A stretch of DNA of 64,000 bases from Copromyces sp. CBS 386.78 (Eukaryota; Ascomycota; Sordariomycetes; Sordariales; Sordariaceae), in NCBI GenBank assembly GCA_030685235.1, contig MU839100.1, forward strand, positions 248,001 through 312,000, in the 5' to 3' direction. Position numbers and translations under genes: made by a program. Position 1 is the stretch's first letter. Each line of letters begins with the position of its first letter. Of the stretch, positions 55,490 to 64,000 are shown piece by piece. The notes under the pieces were generated by a model. It worked only from the letters and a program-made list of their open reading frames with translations, was not told the origin of the DNA and made no database searches.

Positions 55490-56759
55490 GGATGTTGGTT
55501 TGGGGAAGGCGAGGTTTAGGCTTAGAATCGAACCTGTCGATTTGGATGTTTCATACTGAATGTATTACGGTACTGTACTTGACCTGTCATTGGCGTCTTG
55601 TTGAATCGGAAGTGCTTTTTCCTTAACCACAGCCCATAGATCATTGGAGAAGTATCTCTTGTTTGAGTTTGTTGTTATAAGCCTCGAATAATATCGAGTG
55701 TCATGTGGTGTATGCGTTTGTCAGGCCACTCATGGTGTTGACCTTCCTGATGGGTTCGTGAACTCTGCACAAAGAGTTCCTCAGTCGTAGATCGAGAACT
55801 CCTAGAACTTGTAAGCAGGTAGCAACCTGGATCTCGAAAGCTTGTCTAGTTCTTGGGAAACTTTTCGACATTTGCTTCAGAACCTTGAGTGAAAACAATG
55901 ACAAGAGTCTTGGATGTTTCGTACCTTTTGTTTCGATAACAATACGACTATGACCCGCAACAGGTGTGTTGTAGCATGCTACCCCTTCGCTTCGCTAACA
56001 TCTATGTCCGTGCTCAGTTGGGTAACAGTCTGGTTTCACAACTACAGGGCTGTTACCACTCTGCGTCTCAGATTTCTGGATCCTCACCTTGGCACCAGTG
56101 CTTCAACACCGTCATGGAGACATGGAACTCCTAGGATAAAAGAAAAAGACTATGCCGACACGGAAGGAGAACGGATGGCCCAAGGTGTGAGTGGGAGCGG
56201 GAGGCTTTCCTCCCGGGATTCTGGATGTCTGTCGACAACCCCCGACTCATCCCATCTTCTCTCCTGCCACATGAGGACCAAGGATGTTTGGATCTCGGAT
56301 CTTACCTGTATCTGGCTGTCCATTAAGTTGTTTCCCATGCTTCCCCTACGCTTAGCCCCTGGTTCTCGAACTATCTTGAGACAGTGACCCCTTTCCGGTA
56401 GCTTCTTCCATGGCATGCCACGTGCTTCTTGGAAGGGAAGTACCCATGGCAGATTTCGTTGAGGAGGTCCAGACTCATATATCCAACTTTTTTCTGTCCA
56501 GCTTGTCGTGTTTTTGCTCCTTCATATCTTCATCCATCTTCAAATCCATGGATTAGAGTTCATTTGGCTGTTTTCGATTGCTTCTTTCTCGTTTTCTCCC
56601 GAGTGCTTGCACTCCGTTCTTTTCGTTACTGCTGGACAGTTTACTTTGCCGTTAATTTCGATATACCGCTTCGTTCGACCTGGAAGATCCTAGACCACGT
56701 TCGCCAATCGCCCATTGTAACGGCGTCCACTCATAAGTTGAAGGAAAGGAAAAGTCATA
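55490..56759. other. Intergenic region between the chitinase and the GPI-protein gene
   Basis: About 1.27 kb holding the chitinase terminator and the GPI-protein promoter. The last 250 bases are T-rich. The frames present look non-coding. Confidence 0.5.
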
Positions 56760-58079
56760 ATGCAGTACTCAACCAGAAACCTCGCGGCCTGTCTCCTGGC
56801 CATCTATGCCCAAGAAACTTTCGCCAGACCACAAGATATTCCAGCCCAGAGTTCTAGTGTTGAAGTCGGCGTGAGCAGCGAGGCTTCGGCAATTCCAATC
56901 GCGACATCTGCTATCGGCTTCAGCGTTGCTCCCGATACCACAATAGCGTCAGAGGTTCTGGTAAGCAGTTCCTCAGAATCCATCGCTACCTCTCCTGCCT
57001 CAGAGCCTGCTGCAAGCGGGTTGCGGCCGCTTCCAGGGCTGCAAACTGAGGAAGCTGGCCCATTGGCACCTCTCCCAGGACTTGCCAGCGACATACCACC
57101 GGTAGCTGTACCAACAGCAATTGCGGGAGGCGCAGCAGTTGTTGACAAGACCATGGGGGTAACTTCGGAGGCGGCAACACCTGCCGAAACATCAGTGTCT
57201 CTGAAACCCCTACTTGGCCTTGCTTCGTCGGTATGTTGAAACTGATCCCCCGTGAAGAGAAAAACCGCATCTGACTTCTTATAGGCCGTGGATGAGGCAG
57301 CTTCCCTGGCACGCCTGGTTACCACGACCAGTGAGCTTATCCCTCTTTTCCCAGAGACTTCAACGACTGCCGAAGCATCAGTAGTGTCTCTGGTTCAGTC
57401 CACTACAGAAGTCACTTCAGCTGCCACATCAACCCTCGAGCTGTCAAGCCTTATCTCCTCGAGCACTGCCGTCGCTGAGGCCACAGCTTTTCCTAGCTCT
57501 GTTGCACTCGAGACGACAGCAACCGAGGCAAGCACGACTGAAACAGCCGCTGCCGACGCGCCATCGACGGATGCCACCAGCGGCTTCCTCACCTCAGTTC
57601 TCGCCGAGTCTTCCACCAGCCCTAGTTCCGCGGCCGCAAAGACAACCCGAGCCGCGATAACCTCCCGTCCATCCGGATTCTTCCGTATCACAAACGGCAC
57701 TGCTCCAGGAGCCAGCGGAGTCGCCGGAGGGAAGCCACACGGAACCGGTACAGCCCGTCAATCGCTGGTCACCGGGATCTCAAGTCCATCTGGCACTGGC
57801 GGCATCAGGTTCGGCAATTCGACGCAAACTTCAGGATTCTCATCTGCAGTGACAACCAGCAGAGGCGGTTCAGGTAGCCTCACGACACTGACTACCGTGT
57901 CGGATGGAATAACTCGGACGCTGGTGACGGCTATAGCGGCGCAGACGTCAGGCATTGCGCGAAACGCGTCAAATACCGCGACCACTGGATCGGATTCAGG
58001 AGCCGGAAGGCCCATGGATATGGTGGGCGGTGCTTTGGTTGCTGGTGTTGCGGGCATGCTGGGGATGTTATTGGTATGA
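56760..58079 (+). CDS. GPI-anchored Ser/Thr-rich cell-surface protein
   Basis: Two exons, 56760..57230 and 57285..58079, give 421 residues with a phase-0 junction. The signal peptide is MQYSTRNLAACLLAIYAQET, likely cut near residue 22. Nearly all of the mature chain is serine, threonine, alanine and valine with scattered prolines, as in heavily O-mannosylated wall proteins. Two PLPGL units near residues 83-104 and a PLLGL at 150 form a small internal repeat. The C-terminus has a small-residue region (GSDSGAGRP) followed by a hydrophobic tail, GGALVAGVAGMLGMLLV. This is a standard GPI-anchor signal, with cleavage likely at a serine or glycine of the GSDSGAG segment. N-glycosylation sites such as NGTA, NSTQ and NASN are present. 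No enzyme domain is seen, so a structural or adhesive role is inferred. Confidence 0.85.
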
Positions 58080-58539
58080 GCGAACAGGCCATTGGCGTAT
58101 GCCTTATGTAGCGTTATGATTTAGTGGTGAGCGAAAGGGAACATTTCCAAAAACGAATAAAAAATAGTATCCTTTGACCTGAAAGCTCTGAGAAAGACGA
58201 GACATGTCGTATACATGCAGAGGCGTGATGTCAACTGCTGAAGTGCAAGTGCCCCGATGGAAGTTGTTTACAGTTGAGGCCCCCCCCCCTTTCCTTCTAG
58301 AGGCGGCATACAGTACTTTGGTCTAGTCTTGTAGGGTTAGGGTTAACCCCAACAGCCTGTAGCAATTCCGAGGCCGGGCGTTCTGCCGTCTTTGTCCGCC
58401 CAGAATTGCAAGTTCACGATAGCTCAGGAATGGCAACTTCTTACCCCTCACTCATGGTGCCCCAAACGCGATAGCACTTGTTAAACTTGCGCATTAACCC
58501 ATCTTTTCGTTGCCGGAGAAACTATCAACAACGCGCAAA
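58080..58539. promoter_or_regulatory. Intergenic region with telobox upstream of the twin-CX9C gene
   Basis: A 460-bp spacer that holds the GPI-gene terminator and the twin-CX9C promoter. It includes a run of ten C residues near 58280 and the telobox at 58332-58350. Confidence 0.5.
58332..58350 (+). promoter_or_regulatory. Telobox with inverted half (TAGGGTTAGGGTTAACCCC)
   Basis: Two TTAGGG-type units run into an inverted CCC unit, so the end of the motif is a GGGTTAACCC palindrome. It lies 190-208 bp before the twin-CX9C start. It could bind a Tbf1/Teb1-like Myb protein, by analogy with yeasts. Confidence 0.5.
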
Positions 58540-59755
58540 ATGGGCTGGCTCGATGGGTGGTTCGGGAGCTCCAGCAGTGACGAGTCAGACCCCCTGGGGA
58601 AGCTCGATCCCAAGCTCCGCGAGTTCCTTGCCCGGGAGTCCCCCGTCAAGTACACGACTCAGCATGAGCAGGAACAACAGCAGCAACAGCAACAATCACA
58701 GGGCAGTACTCCAGCAAAGGCGCCCGTACCGACAGCGACAGCGAAGGTGTTAGCGTCCGACCAGTCACAACAAGAACAACAAACAGAACAACCAGCCGTA
58801 CCACGCGCTTCCCTCTACCAAGATGGCCGCTACGCGCACCTATGGAAGAACTACCGGCCGCAGTACGAGATCGAGAACGAGACCAAGACGGACCACGAGA
58901 AACTGATGGACGTGCTGGAAGGGTTCAAGGAGCGCAAGGCGATGATTGGCAAGGCGGCGCTGGAGAACTGCGCCGAGGAGCAGCTGGATTGGAGCAACTG
59001 TATGAAGTACGGCAGCTGGGCGGACCGCGCGACCATGTGTCGTGATACGGTGAGGAAGTTTGAGAGGTGCTATAATATGCAATCGGTACGTTCTATGTTG
59101 ATGATGTCATGTTGTTCGGGGGTAGTAAGCTACGGGGAAAGAGGGACAGGAAACATGGGCTCCATGTCCAAGAGCAGAGTTGCGGAGTTGGGATTTACAG
59201 TTTGTTATTGCTGTCAGAGTTGCTAACCAACTTTCGTTGCCATAGAAACTCCTAAAAGCCCTAGGCTACCTCCAAACCTACAACCGCTCGCCCGAAGTCG
59301 ACGAAGACATCCAAATGCACGCCGACGCTTTGTACCACCGGATGCTCGACCAAGAAGCCGAGATCGAGAAGTGCAAAGCCGAGGGTCGGCCCGTCCCTGC
59401 GTTCCCGTCCCTCTTCGAAAACAGCACCTACCAAATCCCCGTTTATCCGACTAAATCGCAGCCCGCAGCGGCAACATCAGCAGCAGGTACAGGAGAACCT
59501 GGTAAGCAGGACCCTTACGAACCAAGCCAGGCCATCGTGGAGTCGTGGCAGGAGAAGCTGGCCGGCCTTCCGGAGACGGAACGCATGGCGGAAGAGGAGG
59601 CGCTTAGGGCTGAGCATAGGGCCAAGGCGATCATGGCGAAGAATCTCCAGGAGTTGTGGAATGAGCAATCTAAGGAGAGAGAGCAGCGTAGGGCAGAGGG
59701 TAAGGAGACGATTGGAGACAAGATCAAGCGGGTTCTTGGAACGCCGGATTACTAA
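58540..59755 (+). CDS. Twin-CX9C (CHCH-like) protein with glutamine-rich arm
   Basis: Two exons, 58540..59085 and 59246..59755, give 351 residues; the intron falls directly after the cysteine motif. The four cysteines are Cys144 and Cys154 (CAEEQLDWSNC) and Cys167 and Cys177 (CRDTVRKFERC). Each pair has exactly nine residues between and the pairs are 12 apart: a twin-CX9C helix hairpin. Such proteins are usually oxidised by Mia40 in the mitochondrial intermembrane space. The protein is unusually long for this class. It has an N-terminal arm (MGWLDGWFGS) and a glutamine-rich tract near 44-52, then a charged C-terminal arm with ETIGDKIKRVLGTPDY. I do not recognise the exact family, and intermembrane-space localisation is inferred. 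Confidence 0.82.
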
Positions 59756-60090
59756 CCAGGGTTGACGTTCCTGGGGGTTGAAGGGGGAGAGGATGCGATA
59801 AAACAACATGTTTCGGATGTAACAGTACGACTTGGACAATAAGATATATTTTATGATATGAAGGGGCACAACCTCGACTATAACGAAGGTACAGGTGTTT
59901 TGCTCAGACCCCTTCGAGCTAGCTAGGACATCGGTCCGTTTTCATGATCTACGCCAGTAGGTGCCCAAATACGGGGAGAGATAAGGATTGATATAGATAA
60001 ACATATCGAGTTCGGGTCTATACACAGGTATCGCTTCTAGAGACGCCTTGTTCTGGTGCTGTCACTATGCCATTCAAGTCATGAACCCAT
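59756..60090. other. Convergent 3' region between the twin-CX9C and kinetochore genes
   Basis: A 335-bp AT-rich spacer between two converging genes, suited to two terminators. No gene was recognised. Confidence 0.5.
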
Positions 60091-62513
60091 CTACCTGCCC
60101 TCTAAAACACTTGCCGCTCGCTCCAAAAACGCATTGAAATCCTTGATCTGCTTTAATGTCCCACCGTCGTTACCCTTGTTGCACACCTCGCCCGATAGTC
60201 TACTAATGAGGAACTCCAGATTCGCCAGGTCTGTCATCTTCTGCTCCGCTGGGGACAGGTCGGGAGCTGCCTGCCCTCTTTCCACCGCGAGGTCGATGTC
60301 ATGCATAGCAGAAGAGAGCGATATGTGTCGCTGGTAGCAAAGAACAAAGTCAGTTTGAACTGCATTGAAATCAACATTGAGAGCAGGGATGCGGAAAAAA
60401 AAAACCTTACCAAAGCCTCCTTGCTATCCACCTCATGTTTAATCCTTATAGCATCCATCCTCAACGAAACCTGATCTCTCTCGGCGCGTATCCTCAAGAT
60501 CTCCTCTCTCAACCCCAGCTTCTCCTTCTGCACCACCTTCACCCGCTTGCGTAAGGCGTGGAGTGTATCAAGAGCGATGGTATGTTCCAGTAGCCTGGTT
60601 CTCAGCTCCTCCTGGAACGCCTCCATGGTCCGGAATTTGGTCTTTTGTTCCCTCTTTGTTGCTGCATCATCCGCAGCTCGGGCTCGTTCCTCCAGCCTGG
60701 CTAGGAACCCGGCAATAAGACCCTCGCATAGTTCGGAGAGGACGTCAATCGCGTTGACGCCGGCTCTGTTCGCAAAGGGAATTTCGGCGCCGAGAACGCT
60801 GGCATTGAGTTCGTCGGGGCCATCGCTGGCTCTGGGCGGCTTTGTGAAGCGTTGGACGGTAATTGGAACGGCTTCCGCTTTCCCTCCCTTTCCTTCGTCC
60901 TCTGCACCATCCTTCTTGGCTGTCTTCCTGCCCTTCTTCGGCTTCGGGGGATTCTGAGTGGTAGGTTTGCGGCTGGAGGATGGTTTTTGTGGTTTCGTTT
61001 GCTTCTGTGGTATCTTGGGAGGGCTAGGTATTGGAGTAGGCGCGCGCTGAACCATTTCCCGTCGTACTTTGGTTTGTTCTTGTTGGGTCGTATCAGCTGG
61101 CTCAGCTTGTCTGCGGCGTCGCTTTGGCTGAGGCTCCTCCTCAGATGGTCTGGTCTCCGGCTGCGGGGATGGTGTAGGAACCGCTCGTCTAGGACGCTTG
61201 CGGCCGACAACTCTAGTAGCTTCCTTGTCGCTGATTTCCCGAGCCTTTTCAGCGTCCTCTCCCTGGTCCCTATTCTTCCTCCTCTGCCGGCTAGGGCGCT
61301 CGGTTTCGACGCCTTCGTCTTCTGCACGCTCGGCACTGCGGGTATCTGATTGTCTGTCACCTGCCTCCGACCCTGAATCGTCCTCCCTCTCGGCTCCGGC
61401 CCGCCGCGCTTCTTTCGACGGCGAGGGCTCTTCGCCTAGATCTTGGCTCGCCACACTTTCAGGCGGACTGCTACCTGAGAGTCTTGTGCTCCTCCGCGTT
61501 TCCGCCGCCACCCTCTTAGCAAACAATTCTCCACTCTTCCGTGATGCCGCACGCTCAAGAGGAGAAGATTGCTCTGGCACTTGTTCAGTTCCATCATCCA
61601 AGTCCTCCAAAACCCGCTGGAGTAACGCGCTGGACCCATGGACTGCGCTCCCAGGTTCGCCAACCTGTAATCGTCGACGTCTTCCGCTTCCAGGAGCATC
61701 GGCCGGGCTCTCGTCCACCTCTTCCGTCAGAGCATTCGGGGAAACATAGCGAGGCCGGCGGTGTGCTTTCGACGCGCTGCTTATTGGTTGTGGCGGTGGC
61801 AGCGGTTCGGGTGATTTCAACTGCTGATGCGACTGTGGCTGGGCTGGGCTAGAGCGTTCATCGACTACCGGCGATGTCGCAGACACTTGCCCCTGTTCCG
61901 CCCGCGCGGGAGGACTGCGTCGTAAACCAGAGGGGCGTTCTCGTGTTGGTAGCTCGTTGATGACGCCATGTGCTTCTTTGCTGCTGCGGGCAGAAAGATC
62001 GTTGGTTTCGGGGGAGCGCGACCGAGCTGACGCAGCTGAAGGGCTCGTAGCTCGAGGTTGTGGCGGGTGGAGCTGTGTATGTATTCCAGCTATCGATGTT
62101 GCCGATTGGGGGCTTCTGTGACTCCTCTTGACAGACGTGTTGGGTGTTGGCCGTGTCGATACCGGTGCAGCTACAGGCTGTGCCTCTACCGTAGAAGCTG
62201 GAGCAAGAGACGTATCTGGCGATTTTGTTGGCGAAGACGCTTCATCGTGACTTGTGGGCTCTTCCGACAAGGGTTCCTCTACGGGTAGAGGGATCTCGAA
62301 ATTGAAAGAGGTATCGGCAACCTGGTGAGAACTGTTTTGAGTGTCATTAGCAATCGGGAGCCGTCTTGTGACAGAATTGATGCAGAAAGACAGGCTATCG
62401 TCAACTTACTGCGCCCCGCGCATGCGCTCTTGCATGCGCTCCTGCCGACCTTGGCTCAGGTCAGTCTATCACCAACTGATGCATTCTGGACTAAGAGGCT
62501 TACTGGTCGCCAT
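60091..62513 (-). CDS. Inner kinetochore candidate, CENP-U/Ame1-like
   Basis: Four exons, 62504..62513, 62410..62449, 60411..62331 and 60091..60330, close in phase to give 736 residues. The first exon codes only for MAT and one base. The join uses an AAG acceptor, the only choice that yields the N-terminus MATSRQERMQERMRGAHSHQ in phase with the next exon. A short conserved block (FNFEIPLPVEE) follows. Residues 45 to about 470 are disordered, very rich in serine, proline, arginine and glutamate, with KKGRK-type basic patches. The C-terminal 260 residues are helical and coiled-coil-prone: ELCEGLIAGFLARL, LLEHTIALDTLHALRKRV, and after the last intron SSAMHDIDLAVERG. The order of a short basic N-terminus, disorder and coiled coil fits the CENP-U/Ame1 subunit of the COMA complex, but this call rests on resemblance only. 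Confidence 0.72.
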
Positions 62514-63179
62514 GGCTTCGAGAAAGGAATCAATCCTTCACTGGAGCGGATCACATTATTAGGTGTGGAAGCTGTGTTGGAGGCCCGCCGATAGCTTCGA
62601 GTGGCGCGGGTGTGACGGTAGCGAAAAGAAGAGCTTGAAGAGTCAGGGGAGTTCAATTGACGACATTGGAACGCGCTGGATAATTGACGGGACGCGACAC
62701 TGAGGTAGAGGCAGACGGCTTGGCATTACAGTGGATGCTCTGGCATTGGCAGGCTGCTCGCTGCAAACAGATCCATCTCCCGTCTTTGGGGGTGTTTCCC
62801 CGCAACCGCCAAGCTTTTAGAAGCTGCGCCTGCACTTTACCTTCCCGTGGAGTGTGGCTGTTGCCAAGCATTTGACCCCTGAGGACCCTGAGTCCCTAGT
62901 TCAGCCTCAGAGTCACAGCGAAACCTCAACCAAAATAACAACAACACCAACCATCGGATGATGACGATCTGTCAATGGTTTATCTTCCTTTATACAATAG
63001 AAGTTCATGATCCTTCAAGAACTAGATATGGTTTACACATAACGAGGGTTTCGTTGTATCCTGTTGATGGTCTAACGGTCTAACCTCGCTCTTCTTCAAG
63101 TCTAGTACCAGCCCGCTTGACTTTACTTCATTGTCATCTGGAGGGTATTATTTTCTGGTTCTTCCGCCGCCACTATTCT
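62514..63179. other. Intergenic region between the kinetochore candidate and the LicD gene
   Basis: A 666-bp spacer containing the promoter of the kinetochore candidate and the 3' flank of the LicD gene. The frame of 62653-62871 is not supported as protein. No repeat was recognised. Confidence 0.5.
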
Positions 63180-64000
63180 TCATTGGTTCGATAACTTTGG
63201 CACCCATTCCATTTTGACCTCGTCAAATACGTGGCTGCAAGTTCGTTAGCTTGCAAGGTTATCCAAGATAGGAGGAGCGTAGGGTGCACATACTTGGCAA
63301 ACTCTTTCAAGGTAAGTGACCAGTCACCATACTCTTTCATAAGCAAGTCTTTATAACGGTACGGAATCTTGGCCGCAACTCCTTCGAAGATGGTGTCCCG
63401 CAATGGGAAGATGTAGGTATCCTATTATCGTCAGTCAGTGTTACCACTCTTCACTGACATGGCAATATAGATACTTACCCGAAACTCGTGGCCATCTTTA
63501 CAGCTCATCATGCCTTGTCCTGATGGGTGCGTCAGATTGTACCGGGCAGTTGTCATGTCGATAAACAATCCAGACTCAGTGTCGATCCACCTGGCGTCGA
63601 TGACATTCATCCAGTCCGACTGGTCTCCGTTGGAGAAGTTAGGGTTGACCTCCAACACGTAGTTCCGGCCGGCCGGTAACCTCGGCGTCTTATAATGAAA
63701 GACGGACATGTTGTAGTAGGTTGCTAGGAAGTACATGCTGGGCTCGGTGACTTGTACGTCGACATCCGAGTCCCACGGCATGATCTGCGTACATGTCAGT
63801 TCCAACGACCGTCACGAGCGAAAAAAAAGGGTCGGTTATACCTGCTTGTTCCACCACCATCCCAGCAGGCTGCCATGCATAAGCCAGGTCTCGATGCCTA
63901 GGTCTTTCATTGTTTCAAGGAATGTCCGAACAAGATTCTTCAGCGCTGCCTTTTGTTCCTGGTAGCCGAGCGCTTTCTCGGCAAACCTGCGCCAAAGGCA
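63180..64000 (-). CDS. LicD-family nucleotidyltransferase-fold protein, MNN4-like (partial, 3' part)
   Basis: The gene starts beyond the window. Four exons are visible: 63842..64000 (continuing outward), 63479..63784, 63294..63421 and 63180..63234, about 215 residues with all junctions in phase. The sequence MKDLGIETWLMHGSLLGWWW, then NKQ/IMPWDSDVDVQV across the junction, is the LicD signature; its aspartates would bind metal. Farther on are NVIDARWIDTESGLFIDMT, CKDGHEF/RDTYIFPLRDTIFEG, and the conserved end with YKDLLMKEYG. LicD-fold proteins transfer phospho-linked groups. In fungi the MNN4-like members promote mannosylphosphate addition to glycoproteins in the Golgi. Fukutin-type relatives share the fold, so the exact substrate is open. 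A membrane anchor, if present, would be in the missing N-terminus. Confidence 0.85.

Noticed and set aside
58332..58350. TTAGGG repeats as a sign of a telomere or of an old chromosome fusion
   Set aside because: Only two direct units and one inverted unit, in a normal promoter position between two genes; a telobox explains it better.
62410..62513. An alternative acceptor for exon 2 of the kinetochore candidate giving MATRAHARAHARGA
   Set aside because: It needs a second shift at the next junction, and the AAG acceptor gives the more convincing start MATSRQERMQERMRGA and keeps all exons in phase.
1..64000. CRISPR array, operon, biosynthetic gene cluster or viral insertion
   Set aside because: This is eukaryotic DNA with spliced genes; no repeat-spacer array, core biosynthetic enzyme or viral gene was seen.

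Overview
The window is nuclear DNA of a filamentous ascomycete, most likely a Sordariales species of the Neurospora/Sordaria type. The basis is short spliceosomal introns with GTAAGT-like donors and CTAAC/CTGAC branch sites, a C/G-ending codon preference, wide intergenic spaces, and fungal-specific families (GH18 chitinase, DOMON-b561, GPI-anchored Ser/Thr-rich wall protein, MNN4-like LicD protein). The species is inferred. Exon structures were assembled by hand from splice signals, and every multi-exon model given here closes in frame.

Layout. 0-15 kb: 5' part of D-arabinono-1,4-lactone oxidase (-), a CCHC zinc-knuckle protein (-), meiotic cohesin Rec8 (+), Rab escort protein Mrs6 (-), a 59-residue secreted protein (-), an Asterix/UPF0139 ER protein (-) and the bifunctional purine enzyme Ade2 (-). 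15-28.6 kb: tRNA dihydrouridine synthase Dus4 (+, with a GC-AG intron holding a CCT microsatellite), a transcriptional cyclin (-), splicing factor Prp4 (-), an S6K/Psk1-like AGC kinase (+) and a DOMON-cytochrome b561 protein (+). 29-35 kb: ATP synthase subunit h (+) and a C2-domain Sch9-type AGC kinase (-). 35.3-41.9 kb: a gene-poor stretch with a 593-bp inverted-repeat element carrying a perfect hairpin near each end. 42-53 kb: a 97-residue unknown protein (-), a SUZ-domain protein (+), the Fe-S assembly factor Nar1 (-), two orphan membrane proteins (+), a C2H2 protein resembling INO80 subunit Iec1 (-) and RanGAP (+). 54-64 kb: a GH18 chitinase (+), a GPI-anchored protein (+), a twin-CX9C protein (+), a CENP-U/Ame1-like kinetochore candidate (-) and the 3' part of a LicD/MNN4-like gene (-).

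Most genes are single-copy housekeeping genes and no biosynthetic cluster or defence island is visible. Themes that recur are TOR output (S6K-like kinase and Sch9 about 8 kb apart, each with an upstream ORF), chromosome segregation (Rec8, CENP-U-like), RNA processing (Prp4, Dus4, SUZ protein), mitochondria (Atp14, twin-CX9C protein) and the cell wall (chitinase, GPI protein, LicD protein). The least explained structures are the hairpin-bearing element at 39.0-39.6 kb, TTAGGG-type telobox motifs about 190-240 bp upstream of three unrelated genes, and several short unassigned proteins.
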